This document shows positions 1 through 8,934 of a stretch of 64,000 nucleotides of DNA, piece after piece. How positions within the stretch are numbered: the stretch's first letter is position 1; every line of letters begins with the position of its first letter. This stretch comes from CAYMZZ01 sp046297935 (GTDB lineage Bacteria > Bacteroidota > Bacteroidia > Chitinophagales > Chitinophagaceae): assembly GCA_046297935.1 (NCBI GenBank), contig JBKBHA010000006.1, positions 163,890-227,889 of the forward strand, in the 5' to 3' direction. The notes beneath the pieces are model-generated. The model saw nothing but the letters and a program-made list of their open reading frames with translations. It did not search any database and was not told where the DNA came from. A program made the translations under genes and the position numbers.

Positions 1-362
1 ACCAGATCCGCCAGTTCCTTCGCCTGAATTCTCACCGCCGGATCGTCATCTGCTACCGGATGCAGATATTCTTCAGTAAAGTACATTTCCTCCTGGTACC
101 GACGGTGGCGCTTCAAATAGTTGAGAGCCGTATTCACCATAATTCTTCGAATCCAGGCCCCCAGCTCTCCTTCATGTTTGTATTGCGATAAATGGTGAAA
201 TACTTTAATAAAACCTTCCTGCAACACATCTTCAGCATCCCGCATGGACCGGGTATAACGATAGCAAACGCCCAGCATCACCGATGCGTACTGGTCGTAC
301 AACTGTCGTTGTGCCTGACTTTTTCCCTTCAGGCAATCCCTTACCAATTTGTATTGATCCAT
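1..362 (-). CDS. ECF-type RNA polymerase sigma factor (3' end outside window)
   Basis: Only the N-terminal ~120 residues are present; the gene runs off the left edge. The protein begins MDQYKLVRDCLKGKSQAQ and continues with a sigma-70 region 2 signature (LGVCYRYTRSMRDAEDVLQ, then GFIKVF), followed by the GAWIRRIMVNTALNYL block that closes region 2. This is the usual pattern of Bacteroidota ECF sigma factors, which pair with an inner-membrane anti-sigma factor. The ATG at 362 is chosen because it gives the family-typical short N-terminus; no Shine-Dalgarno is obvious, as is usual here. An anti-sigma partner would lie outside the window. The family is sure; the regulon is unknown. Confidence 0.9.
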   Translation of the reverse strand, partial: MDQYKLVRDCLKGKSQAQRQLYDQYASVMLGVCYRYTRSMRDAEDVLQEGFIKVFHHLSQYKHEGELGAWIRRIMVNTALNYLKRHRRYQEEMYFTEEYLHPVADDDPAVRIQAKELADL

Positions 363-404
363 TCCGATTTCAGGAGTACTGACAACCCGCGACTGCAAAA
401 CGTT

Positions 405-492
405 GCGCCTTCGGCGAATGTGCAAATGTGCACACCTGCCTGCCGGCAGGCAGGTGTGCACATTTGCACATCTTCGCATTCGCCGCAGGCGC
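405..492. repeat. Long nested inverted repeat between DUF2911 and sigma genes
   Basis: A perfect 54-bp palindrome (418-471, centre TGCC/GGCA) lies inside outer arms 405-420 and 477-492 that pair with one mismatch. The core is built from TGCAAATGTG-like words. The left part, CGCCTTCGGCGAATGTGCAA at 406-425, recurs exactly at 15613-15632, so it belongs to a dispersed intergenic repeat family. On the minus strand it follows the DUF2911 stop and could act as a terminator or RNA-stabilising hairpin, but there is no T-tract. Confidence 0.8.
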
Positions 493-497
493 CCCTT

Positions 498-1016
498 TTA
501 TCCATCTATTTTAAACTTCAGCTCTTTGTCGCCCCAAAGCATGGTAACAGTACCATCTTTCGCGATGCTGTAAGTCAGCTTTTCGGCAAATTGAGCCGCT
601 TTACCGGCTTTTGCGCTTACACGCAGCGCGTCTTCGGATTCTTTGTATTCGTACGCGCCCCATTGTTTGTGCACTTTGTTGAAGATGATAGTCCATTCTC
701 CGCCATTGTCAATCAGGAAAAATCCGTATTTACCGGCCGGTAATTCTTTTCCCTGTATTCTGACCGCCTTAGAAGTTTCAAATACGGTTGCTTCGTTAGC
801 TCCGGCGCGCCAAACTTTGCCCTGCATTGGTTCAAGATCTTTACCGATGGTACGACCTTTTACAGAGGGCTGGCTGTAGTTGATAGACACAGTGGCACCG
901 CCATTGAGTGTTTCCTTGGCTTCCGCGGGAGGACTCGGACGTTTAGAAGGGTCCTGTTGGCCGCAGGCAATGAGGCTGGCACTCAGGGCTACAGCCACAA
1001 ATAAAATCGATTTCAT
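498..1016 (-). CDS. DUF2911 family lipoprotein
   Basis: A 172-aa protein with a type II signal peptide: hydrophobic segment at about 4-17 and lipobox SLIAC, so Cys18 is the probable lipidation site. The rest matches DUF2911 as known from Bacteroidota: a conserved block around GRTIGKDLEPMQGKVWRAGAN, then ELPAGKYGFFLID and a later WGAYEY motif. The function of the family is unknown; it is predicted to be a periplasmic or surface lipoprotein. The gene stands between the inverted repeat at 405-492 and the SRPBCC gene on the same strand, 80 bp away, so it may have its own promoter. Confidence 0.85.
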   Translation of the reverse strand: MKSILFVAVALSASLIACGQQDPSKRPSPPAEAKETLNGGATVSINYSQPSVKGRTIGKDLEPMQGKVWRAGANEATVFETSKAVRIQGKELPAGKYGFFLIDNGGEWTIIFNKVHKQWGAYEYKESEDALRVSAKAGKAAQFAEKLTYSIAKDGTVTMLWGDKELKFKIDG

Positions 1017-1095
1017 GAAACTAGATTTAGGTTGAATGTTTAGGTTGAGAGAAAAGAATAAATAAAGCTACAAATAGCCTGCCACTGCAGTTCAA

Positions 1096-1632
1096 CTATT
1101 GGGATGACCGGTTTGCGTAAATGGTTTGGCGGAGCCTGACAAGTCCGACCTCCAATTGGCTGCCATAGGATTTTTCAAGAAGCAGGCTTGAAAACTTCTC
1201 CCACGGGTACCATCGAAGTCGAAAGTCCATATACCATTGTATAGTGGTGGAGTCGGTGCCGGGATGAGTGATGATCTGCCAGCCATTGGTGACCGGCCGG
1301 CCGGCGTCTGTTGAAAAACTGGCCAGCAACAGGCTATCGGATACTGCCAACCAGCTCACTTTTACATTATTCAGTTCGAGCTTTTCGGGAATCGATTCTT
1401 CGTTGGGCAAAAAACGGATCTGGTCCTGTTCAACGGAGTCGAGCAGTGGATTCCAACTGGTCCATTGCCGCATATCGCGAATAGGTTCACGTACCTGCTC
1501 GGCTGCTGCCAGCACATTGATAGCCCTCGAAATACGCACACGTGACGGAAAAAAAAGCGAAATGGCGGTGATCAGCACGAATATCACCAGCAAGCTGCCC
1601 AGAAGCAGCCTTAAAATGTTTTTCAATTTCAT
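1096..1632 (-). CDS. Membrane-anchored SRPBCC (polyketide cyclase-like) protein
   Basis: A 178-aa protein with a single N-terminal transmembrane anchor at about 8-30 (LRLLLGSLLVIFVLITAISL) followed by a predicted START/SRPBCC fold: FPSRVRISRAINV opens the first strand, and RDMRQWTSWNPLL is the usual helix-strand junction (MxxWxxWNP). Such proteins bind hydrophobic ligands; no ligand can be assigned. The gene lies 28 bp downstream of the ABC-2 permease on the same strand and may be cotranscribed with it. It is shorter at the C-terminus than many relatives but shows no frameshift. Confidence 0.7.
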   Translation of the reverse strand: MKLKNILRLLLGSLLVIFVLITAISLFFPSRVRISRAINVLAAAEQVREPIRDMRQWTSWNPLLDSVEQDQIRFLPNEESIPEKLELNNVKVSWLAVSDSLLLASFSTDAGRPVTNGWQIITHPGTDSTTIQWYMDFRLRWYPWEKFSSLLLEKSYGSQLEVGLVRLRQTIYANRSSQ

Positions 1633-1660
1633 GATCCTGCAAAACTACGGCATGCCTGCC

Positions 1661-2767
1661 TTACTCCCATTTGATCACCCGAACAAGAATGATATATGTG
1701 ATGGCCGTCCATAAACCGAGTATCGACAGTTGCTCCCAGCAATTCCAGATATGCAGGCCTTCAAAGGAAATTTTCCGCATGGCATCATTAAACTGAGTAA
1801 GCGGAAGAAAATAACAGATATCCTGCAACCAGGGAGGGAAAACACTGATTGAAAAGAATGTACCCGACAACAACATTTGTGGAAACCCAAACAGGTTGAT
1901 CAAAAGTGGTATGGACGCATCACTTTTTACCACGCTACTGAAGATCAGACCCACTCCCATCAGGAAAAACAGCATCACAATGGAAAGAAGGGTCATTTCA
2001 ATGAACGTTACAAAACCGTGCTGCAACGTGAAATCAAGTGCATAGTGGCCGAAAAGTATCAGTACAATAACGTTGAGCAATTGAAAGGAAAGCCGGCTCA
2101 CGCCGATACCAATCAATATATTAATGCGCTTCACTGGCGACGCATAAAATCTCTTCAATACCAGTTGCTCGCGCAAAGTGTAAAAGGTAAACGCAACACC
2201 AAACAGGGTAGCAAACAAAATGGAAAAGCCAACTTGCCCGGGCAACACAAAATCGATTTGACGATATTTTTTGCCTTCAGTGATTTTGGCTGGCTCAATA
2301 ACAATTCTTTCTTTCCTGCTGCTATCCATGGCAGCTTCGTATTTCAGCTTGATGTAATCCAGCTCATGTAAAAACATCGGATAGCTGTTGGCGCTTGCGG
2401 TTGTAGATCTTACCGTCATCAGAAACTCTGGACCCTTGCCATCCTGGTTACGCTGTATTCCCACTATTGCCGTCAGTTTTCCCCTTGTCAAATCCGCTTC
2501 GCGCTCTTCGTCTTTTGTGTACTTCACGATCCGCATAGCAGGATGGCCTTTGAGCGCGGCAAATGCGCGATTACTGGTGTCAGTACCCGTCTCCAATCCT
2601 ACCTGAAAACTACTGGCCCCACCTTTGCCGAAGGCGCCGAAAATGAGAATGAAAATAATAGGGAAAAGCAAACTGAAAAATACTGATGCCGGCTGAGCAA
2701 TGATCGCTTTGAAACTGGCTCTGGTGATAGCCCATATTGCTTTTGCTTGGCTGTAAGGTGGTGGCAT
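1661..2767 (-). CDS. ABC-2 type transporter permease
   Basis: A 368-aa membrane protein of the ABC-2 family: a first TM segment around residues 25-45 (VFFSLLFPIIFILIFGAFG), a large extracytoplasmic loop of about 150 residues, then five hydrophobic segments in the C-terminal half containing the conserved PQMLLSGTFF region. I use ATG 2767 (MPPPYSQAK); the frame also opens further upstream at a TTG, which is less likely. No ATPase gene is adjacent, unlike the NatA/NatB pair at 6.5-8.8 kb, so the partner must be encoded elsewhere. The substrate is unknown. It lies immediately downstream of dnaA (143-bp gap). Confidence 0.85.
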   Translation of the reverse strand: MPPPYSQAKAIWAITRASFKAIIAQPASVFFSLLFPIIFILIFGAFGKGGASSFQVGLETGTDTSNRAFAALKGHPAMRIVKYTKDEEREADLTRGKLTAIVGIQRNQDGKGPEFLMTVRSTTASANSYPMFLHELDYIKLKYEAAMDSSRKERIVIEPAKITEGKKYRQIDFVLPGQVGFSILFATLFGVAFTFYTLREQLVLKRFYASPVKRINILIGIGVSRLSFQLLNVIVLILFGHYALDFTLQHGFVTFIEMTLLSIVMLFFLMGVGLIFSSVVKSDASIPLLINLFGFPQMLLSGTFFSISVFPPWLQDICYFLPLTQFNDAMRKISFEGLHIWNCWEQLSILGLWTAITYIILVRVIKWE

Positions 2768-2909
2768 TTGGCTTAAGTAAATAGTGAAAAGTAAACTGAA
2801 AAGAGTCAAAACAAAAACCGGGGCAAAAGATAAGCAGAAACAAAAAAGGAACCACCCATTCCGGCAATTCCTTTCAAAAATTTATCTCCCCCCCTTTCCA
2901 CTCCCCACC

Positions 2910-4343
2910 TCACATTGCCGCCAACTGCACCTTCTGTTGAAGCTCCAACACATTCTCGCGGAAGATGGCGTCTGTATCCATCAAATCTTTCACCGTTTGG
3001 CAGGAGTGTATTACGGTAGTATGGTCGCGGCCTCCAAAGTGCTCACCAATCGTTTTTAACGAATTTTTGGTGAACGCCTTGGCAAGGTACATGGTTATCT
3101 GGCGGGCCTGTACGATTTCGCGTTTGCGGGTCTTTTGCAACAGCTTGTCGTACGACACGTCAAAGTATTCGCATACCATTCGCTGAATGGCATCGATCGT
3201 AATTTCTTTACTGGATGATTTGACAAAATTTCGCAACACTTTCTTCGCCAGGTCTAGATCAATCTCCCTACGGTTAAGCGAAGATTGTGCCAACAGTGAA
3301 ATCAGCGCGCCTTCCAGTTCACGTACATTACTATTAATATTATATGCAATGTATTTTACCACCTCCTTCGGCATTTCCAGGCCGTCGTTCTTCATTTTTT
3401 TCTCCAGTATATCAATCCGGGTATCGTAGTCGGGAATCTGAAGATCGGCACTGAGTCCCCAGCGGAAGCGGCTCAGTAAACGCTCCTGCACACCATCCAG
3501 GTCTTTAGGCGATTTGTCGGAAGTGAGTACAAGTTGCTTGTGCGACTGATGCAAATGGTTGAAGATGGCAAAAAATGCATCCTGCGAACGCTCTGCTTTG
3601 GCAAAAAACTGAACGTCGTCTATGATCAATACATCAATTAACTGATAGAAATGAATGAAATCATTGATCGCATTGTTGCGACTATGATCCATGAACTGGT
3701 TGATGAACTTTTCAGAACTTACGTACAACACTACTTTGTTAGGATGAAGTCGTTTGACTTCATTGCCAATGGCCTGTGCCAGGTGCGTTTTGCCTAAACC
3801 TACTCCGCCATAAATGACCAGTGGATTAAACGAGTTTGCTCCCGGTTTTTCAGCCACCGTTTTGCCAGCTCGCCTTGCCACCCGGTTGCAGTCACCTTCA
3901 ATAAATGCATCGAACGTGTAAATATGATTCAACTGCGGATCAATCTGCATCTTCTTCAAGCCCGGAATCACAAACGGATTCTTAACTGGGTTATTGATGA
4001 TGAGCGGAAAATCCATTTCGTTGTTTGAAAAAGTTTTATAACCCTGGCCGGTTACATCCATCGTCAGTGGTTTGTTTTTGCTGTTGCCACTGTCTACCAT
4101 AATCCGATACTCCAGCCGGGCTTCTTTACCCAATTCTCTCTTCAAAGTCTTTGCCAATAAATTCACATAGTGTTCTTCCAGGTATTCAAAAAAGAACTGG
4201 CTGGGAACCTGAATCACTAAAACATTGTTCTTTAGCGATACTGGCCTGATGGGTTCAAACCAAGTCTTGAAGTGCTGCCATTCAACGATATCCTTGATAA
4301 TCTTTAAGCAATTGGCCCAGACTTTTTCAGCATTCTTCTCCAT
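2910..4343 (-). CDS. dnaA: Chromosomal replication initiator DnaA
   Basis: A 477-aa ATP-dependent initiator that binds DnaA boxes and melts oriC. Domain I is at 1-85; a short linker precedes the AAA+ domain with Walker A GGVGLGKTHL (about residues 180-190), Walker B VLIIDDVQFF and sensor 2. The C-terminal domain IV has the helix-turn-helix signature GGRDHTTVIHS near residue 445. Length and all motifs are normal. The upstream 490 bp is AT-rich but lacks clear TTATCCACA boxes, which fits the Bacteroidota habit of an origin not adjacent to dnaA. There is no dnaN or recF neighbour, so the classical dnaA operon is not kept. Confidence 0.98.
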   Translation of the reverse strand: MEKNAEKVWANCLKIIKDIVEWQHFKTWFEPIRPVSLKNNVLVIQVPSQFFFEYLEEHYVNLLAKTLKRELGKEARLEYRIMVDSGNSKNKPLTMDVTGQGYKTFSNNEMDFPLIINNPVKNPFVIPGLKKMQIDPQLNHIYTFDAFIEGDCNRVARRAGKTVAEKPGANSFNPLVIYGGVGLGKTHLAQAIGNEVKRLHPNKVVLYVSSEKFINQFMDHSRNNAINDFIHFYQLIDVLIIDDVQFFAKAERSQDAFFAIFNHLHQSHKQLVLTSDKSPKDLDGVQERLLSRFRWGLSADLQIPDYDTRIDILEKKMKNDGLEMPKEVVKYIAYNINSNVRELEGALISLLAQSSLNRREIDLDLAKKVLRNFVKSSSKEITIDAIQRMVCEYFDVSYDKLLQKTRKREIVQARQITMYLAKAFTKNSLKTIGEHFGGRDHTTVIHSCQTVKDLMDTDAIFRENVLELQQKVQLAAM

Positions 4344-4832
4344 CAGTAATGAAGCAATTTATAGATCGCGTAAATTATATTCCTCTGAAAATTTGTCCTG
4401 AAAAATTCCTCACACTATGTCAATAAAAAAATTTGGACAGGACGGCGAATATCACCATTTCTTTCATAAAAAAAAATTTTTATTACTCCATTTTTCTACT
4501 CTTAAACCGGCACCTGATTTTTGTCATTTTCTGTTCACTAAAAATCACAAAAACGGTTATTTTTTGCACGAAAAATTGTATTACATTCCGCGCACTCACT
4601 CGCAAAAAAAATGGGTTCGTTTCCAAAAAGTCAGAAGGATTGTTCCTGGTTATCAGCCACCCTTCCCTTCATTGAAGAGTTAGCTAAAAAGCCTCATTTA
4701 TTGAATGGCAGTTGATTTTTCCAGGAAACAGGCAGGTTTTGAAGATAGACATAAAAAGCCTCGCCTGCAAGAGTTTTTATTTTTTACTTTGTCGAAATTT
4801 ATTGAGGCTTTTTTCAGGATAAATACCTGACT
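4344..4832. other. AT-rich divergent intergenic region upstream of dnaA
   Basis: A 489-bp gap between divergent dnaA and the FAD dehydrogenase gene. It is markedly AT-rich with several A/T homopolymers near 4470-4490. The decamer AAAAAGCCTC occurs at 4686-4695 and 4753-4762, and inverted at 4804-4813, so the last two can form a hairpin just before the plus-strand gene. The TACTTTGTC near 4785 resembles a Bacteroidota -7 box for that gene. Small open frames here (for example 4417-4683) look like chance frames in AT-rich sequence. No good DnaA box was found. Confidence 0.5.
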
Positions 4833-6428
4833 ATGCAAAAAAACATTACAATTAAGTTACTTCCGTCGGAAGCAGCTAACGAACAATTGATCAGACAGGC
4901 CATTGCCCAATCACTTGGTTGTGCCGTGGCACAGGTGCGCGGTTTCCAACTATTGCGACGTTCCATTGATGCCCGCAGCAGGCAGCCCTGGGTTCAACTT
5001 TCGCTGCTGGCCTTTATCAACGAACCTGCACTACCCAGGGACGAGCCAGTTTTTTTATTTGATACAATACGAAGCGATGCCCCGGAAGTTTTCATCGCTG
5101 GCGCAGGTCCTGCCGGACTATTTGCCGCACTCAAATTGATTGAAGCAGGTATTCGGCCCATTTTGCTGGAACGCGGAAAGGATGTTCGAGCGCGCAGGCG
5201 CGACCTGGCAGCCATGAACAAAAACGGGATCGTGAATCCCGAAAGCAATTATTGTTTTGGTGAAGGTGGCGCTGGCACCTACAGCGATGGAAAATTATAT
5301 ACACGCAGTTCGAAAAGAGGCGATGTAAAAAGAATCCTCGACTTGTTCATTCATTTTGGCGCGTCTCCGGATATTGCTATAGATGCACATCCGCATATTG
5401 GTACAAACAAACTTCCACATATTATTTCTGCCATGCGCGAATGTATCATCGCCTGTGGTGGCCGCATTCATTTTGAAAAAAAACTGACCGGGCTACTTGT
5501 AAAAAATGATGTGGTAGTAGCCGTGCAAACCGCCGACGGCGATACCCTTCCCTGTAAAGCATTAATCCTGGCAACGGGCCATTCGGCACGCGATATTTTC
5601 CATATGCTTCACCAGCAGGGAATCCTGTTGGAGTCGAAGCCCTTTGCACTGGGAGTACGTATAGAACACCCACAGGAACTGATCGATCAGGCCCAATACC
5701 ATTGCGCCGTACGCGATCCCTATCTGCCAGCCGCCTCTTACAGCCTGGTACAACAGGTGGAAGAAAAAGGGGTGTTTTCCTTTTGCATGTGCCCGGGAGG
5801 TATTATCGCACCTGCAGCTACCAGCCCTGGCGAATTGGTAGTGAATGGCTGGAGCCCCTCCAAACGAAATAATCCCTTTGCCAACAGCGGAACAGTGGTC
5901 ACCATTGATCAGGCTGATGCGCTTCAATATTTTCGCAAACAAGGATCGAAAGGGGGGAATACGTCAAAAGAGAAGGATCCTTTATTACTCCTGGGTTTTC
6001 AACAGGCAGTAGAACAAAAGGCCTGGCAGGCTGGTGGTGGCGCTTTACAGGCACCGGCCCAGCGAATGACTGACTTTGTAAACAAGAAACATTCTGCAAC
6101 CCTGCCGGCCTGCTCTTACCTGCCAGGTATTTCGAGCGCGGTAATGGACGATATCCTCCCGGATTTTGTAACCGCTGCCTTAAGAAAAGCACTTCCACTT
6201 TTTGGAAAAAAAATGAAAGGCTATTATACAAATGAAGCCGTGCTGGTCGCCACCGAATCGCGTACTTCCTCACCCGTTCGTATTCCACGTACGGAGTCTT
6301 TCCAGCATCCGCAGCTAAGAAACCTGTATCCATGCGCCGAAGGTGCGGGCTATGCAGGTGGCATTGTGAGCGCTGCCATGGATGGTGAAAATGTGGCTGC
6401 CCAAATCATTCAACGAATAATTCGTTGA
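4833..6428 (+). CDS. FAD-dependent dehydrogenase (COG2509-like)
   Basis: A 531-aa cytosolic flavoprotein. After an ~85-residue N-terminal domain of unknown role comes a Rossmann dinucleotide-binding motif AGAGPAGLFAALKLIEAG (about 91-108) ending in ILLERG, then a conserved FGEGGAGTYSDGKL segment, a second GHSARD motif and a C-terminal FAD motif GAGYAGGIVSAAMDGE. This order is characteristic of the uncharacterised FAD-dependent dehydrogenase family COG2509, present in many bacteria. The substrate is unknown. The gene is monocistronic in appearance, with its own upstream region shared divergently with dnaA. Confidence 0.85.
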   Translation: MQKNITIKLLPSEAANEQLIRQAIAQSLGCAVAQVRGFQLLRRSIDARSRQPWVQLSLLAFINEPALPRDEPVFLFDTIRSDAPEVFIAGAGPAGLFAALKLIEAGIRPILLERGKDVRARRRDLAAMNKNGIVNPESNYCFGEGGAGTYSDGKLYTRSSKRGDVKRILDLFIHFGASPDIAIDAHPHIGTNKLPHIISAMRECIIACGGRIHFEKKLTGLLVKNDVVVAVQTADGDTLPCKALILATGHSARDIFHMLHQQGILLESKPFALGVRIEHPQELIDQAQYHCAVRDPYLPAASYSLVQQVEEKGVFSFCMCPGGIIAPAATSPGELVVNGWSPSKRNNPFANSGTVVTIDQADALQYFRKQGSKGGNTSKEKDPLLLLGFQQAVEQKAWQAGGGALQAPAQRMTDFVNKKHSATLPACSYLPGISSAVMDDILPDFVTAALRKALPLFGKKMKGYYTNEAVLVATESRTSSPVRIPRTESFQHPQLRNLYPCAEGAGYAGGIVSAAMDGENVAAQIIQRIIR

Positions 6429-6501
6429 CGCAGTGCTGGTGCATTTGACGGTAATTCGCAGGCAGTTTATCTGATATTTCCCCACGTTCTGCCTGAAGGG
6501 C

Positions 6502-6510
6502 TAAATTTGC
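6502..6510 (+). promoter_or_regulatory. Bacteroidota -7 box for the ABC exporter operon
   Basis: TAAATTTGC matches the TAnnTTTGC consensus of the Bacteroidota housekeeping sigma factor, 17 bases before the ATG of the ATPase gene. This predicts a short leader of about 10 nt. Confidence 0.65.
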
Positions 6511-6526
6511 TGCACAAACGAGCACT

Positions 6527-7456
6527 ATGGCACTACTTGAATTAAAAAATCTCCAGAAAAATTTCGCCACTCAAAAAGCGGTAGACGATATCAGTCTGAA
6601 AATTGAAAAAGGTCAGGTTTTTGGTTTGCTGGGTCCTAACGGGGCAGGAAAAACCACCCTGATCAGAATGATCACGGGCATTTTCTACCCCGATTCAGGT
6701 GAAATCTTGCTCGACGGTCAACCATTCAATCCGGCGAGCGACATTGGCAAAATTGGTTATATGCCCGAAGAACGCGGGTTGTACAAGAAAATGAAAGTGG
6801 GTGAACAGGCCATGTACCTTGCTCAATTGAAAGGCTTGAAAAAAATGGATGCCCAGCGTAAAATGAAAGAATGGTTTGAACGATTCGACATGCAAAGCTG
6901 GTGGAATAAGAAAGTAGAAGACCTTTCCAAGGGTATGAGCCAAAAGTTGCAGTTTGTAACTACCATACTGCATGAACCCAAACTGATTATTCTCGATGAG
7001 CCTTTTAGCGGTCTTGACCCGGTAAATGCGAATCTGATTAAGGATGAAATTTACCGCCTGGCACATAACGGAGCTACGGTTATTTTCAGTACGCATCGCA
7101 TGGAACAGGTGGAAGAAATTTGCGACCATATTGCGCTAGTAAACAAGGGTCAAAAAATACTTGATGGAACCGTCAGTCAGGTTAAGCATGACTTTAAAGA
7201 ACACCTTTATCGGGTGGAATTTGAAAATAAGCTGCTGGCCGAACATCTGGCTATTCATCTTTTCGAGGTTGTACAAAAGGGCGAACAGCAGGTTATTTTG
7301 AAACTCGATCCCGGATACAGCAAGAACGATGTGTTGCAGTATTTCATCAATAAAGGATTGCAGGTAGCAGCCTTCAACGAAATACTCCCTTCGTTGAACG
7401 ACATATTTATTCGGCTGGTGGAAGGCACGCCGACCGCCCGGCAGTTTAGCGCTTAA
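6527..7456 (+). CDS. ABC transporter ATPase, NatA-like
   Basis: A 309-aa ATP-binding subunit. Walker A GPNGAGKTTL at about residues 37-46, Q-loop region near YMPEERGLY, signature LSKGMSQKLQ at about 135, Walker B LIILDEPFSGLDP and the switch His in STHRMEQ. The C-terminal ~80 residues form the DUF4162-type extension typical of NatA-like ATPases working with NatB-like ABC-2 permeases. The partner permease follows 42 bp downstream. The pair would export ions, lipids or a toxic compound; the substrate cannot be told from sequence. Confidence 0.93.
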   Translation: MALLELKNLQKNFATQKAVDDISLKIEKGQVFGLLGPNGAGKTTLIRMITGIFYPDSGEILLDGQPFNPASDIGKIGYMPEERGLYKKMKVGEQAMYLAQLKGLKKMDAQRKMKEWFERFDMQSWWNKKVEDLSKGMSQKLQFVTTILHEPKLIILDEPFSGLDPVNANLIKDEIYRLAHNGATVIFSTHRMEQVEEICDHIALVNKGQKILDGTVSQVKHDFKEHLYRVEFENKLLAEHLAIHLFEVVQKGEQQVILKLDPGYSKNDVLQYFINKGLQVAAFNEILPSLNDIFIRLVEGTPTARQFSA

Positions 7457-7498
7457 GCTGAACACGCAGATCATTCATCAAAACTAAAAACGCATTCC

Positions 7499-8779
7499 AT
7501 GAATAAGATTCTCCTCATCATACAACGCGAATACCTGACCCGCGTCAGGAAGCGCTCATTTCTGGTGACCACTCTGCTGTTTCCATTATTGTTTTTGGGG
7601 CTCATGTTTGGTACCAGCTACATCGCCATGAAGGGAGGCAGCAGCCTTCATATAGCTATGGTTGATTCATCCGGACTTTTTGACCGCGGAAGCATAGAAC
7701 GCGAAAATCAGCGCGATAGCAGCACTGTTATCACATTGCTAAACGAATCGCCCGACAGCCTGAGAAAAAATTTCAGCGACTGGGGTTATGATGGTTTTAT
7801 TGTAATGCCGGCCTCTGTAGAGTGGGAACAAGGTGTACCCAATCTTCCTGTGTACACCAGCCGCACCTATGGCCTGGAAGGCGTGTCACCGATACGCACC
7901 AAATTGAACAATGTTTGGAACGACATCAAGAACGAACGCCTTGGCATTGACTCTACCAAGAAAGAAATTCTAACAAACAGCCGGATCGGTCTGCGTCCGT
8001 TAAATCTGAACGATACCAGTGCCGATTCCGGGGTAGCTACGGGTATTGGCTATGTATCAGGGCTATTGATTTATTTTATACTACTGATCTACGGCTCACA
8101 GGTAATGCTGGGCGTAATGGAAGAGAAGACCAACCGGATTGCAGAAGTAATGGTATCATCTGTAAAACCATTTCAACTGATGCTGGGTAAAATTATTGGC
8201 ATCAGCCTGGTAGCCCTTACCCAATTCCTTTTGTGGATAGTATTAATGTTCGTGATCTATAATGTCTCCAAAAATTCAGCAGATGGTAATGAGGGCATCG
8301 CGAATGTGTTGGGATCGGTACAATCCATGTTCGGCTCCATCAACATTCCACTCATTCTGTTTTGCTTTGTTTTTTATTTCCTGGGCGGATTTTTCTTTTA
8401 CTCGTCGCTGTATGCCGCTATTGGCAGCGCGGTAAACGAGGGTATGCAGGAAGTACAGTCTCTGAGCTTCCCCGTCACTTTGCTGGTCATCATCTCCATC
8501 GCATTTATGTCGGTGGCCATGAAGGATCCAACCGGCCCGGTAGCTGTTTGGGGTAGTATCATCCCTTTCAGCTCACCCATCATTATGATGGCGCGCATTC
8601 CTTATGGCGTGCCCGGCACAGTACCCTGGTGGCAGTTGGGCCTGTCGATGGCGATGCTGATCGCCGGTTTTATGTTTACCACCTGGTTTGCAGGCAAAAT
8701 CTACCGCACCGGCATTCTCATGTACGGCAAAAAACCAAGCTGGGGTGAAATGCTCAAGTGGGCCTTCCGGAAGAACTAA
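7499..8779 (+). CDS. ABC-2 family permease, NatB-like
   Basis: A 426-aa permease forming the membrane part of the exporter with the preceding ATPase. TM1 lies at about residues 20-42 (SFLVTTLLFPLLFLGLMFG), followed by a ~140-residue extracytoplasmic loop, then five more TM segments. The conserved NatB motif MEEKTNRIAEVMVSSVKPFQ is at about 205-224 and marks the family. It is followed by an intrinsic terminator at 8803-8835, so this is a clean two-gene operon. Family certain, substrate unknown. Confidence 0.92.
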   Translation: MNKILLIIQREYLTRVRKRSFLVTTLLFPLLFLGLMFGTSYIAMKGGSSLHIAMVDSSGLFDRGSIERENQRDSSTVITLLNESPDSLRKNFSDWGYDGFIVMPASVEWEQGVPNLPVYTSRTYGLEGVSPIRTKLNNVWNDIKNERLGIDSTKKEILTNSRIGLRPLNLNDTSADSGVATGIGYVSGLLIYFILLIYGSQVMLGVMEEKTNRIAEVMVSSVKPFQLMLGKIIGISLVALTQFLLWIVLMFVIYNVSKNSADGNEGIANVLGSVQSMFGSINIPLILFCFVFYFLGGFFFYSSLYAAIGSAVNEGMQEVQSLSFPVTLLVIISIAFMSVAMKDPTGPVAVWGSIIPFSSPIIMMARIPYGVPGTVPWWQLGLSMAMLIAGFMFTTWFAGKIYRTGILMYGKKPSWGEMLKWAFRKN

Positions 8780-8802
8780 TTCCACCAGTCTCTATTATTT
8801 AT

Positions 8803-8835
8803 GCCGGTTCCAGCAGTGCTGGAACCGGCTTTTTG
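8803..8835 (+). terminator. Intrinsic terminator of ABC exporter operon
   Basis: A GC-rich stem GCCGGTTCCAG / CTGGAACCGGC with loop CAGTG (8803-8829) runs directly into TTTTTG, 24 bases after the permease stop. Confidence 0.9.
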
Positions 8836-8886
8836 TTAAATTTTCCCTTAAGCGGCATTTTATGTAACATAATACGAAGTCAATCG

Positions 8887-8895
8887 TATATTTGA
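8887..8895 (+). promoter_or_regulatory. Bacteroidota -7 box for the coiled-coil protein gene
   Basis: TATATTTGA fits TAnnTTTG and lies 40 bases before the ATG at 8935, giving a leader of about 33 nt. Confidence 0.6.
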
Positions 8896-8934
8896 TACGA
8901 AATTGTTCGTGCAAACTAAAAATCAAGACCAGTC

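Noticed and set aside
4417..4683. Small plus-strand ORFs upstream of dnaA
   Set aside because: Low-complexity Lys/Phe-rich frames in AT-rich DNA, two overlapping frames of equal quality, no family resemblance.
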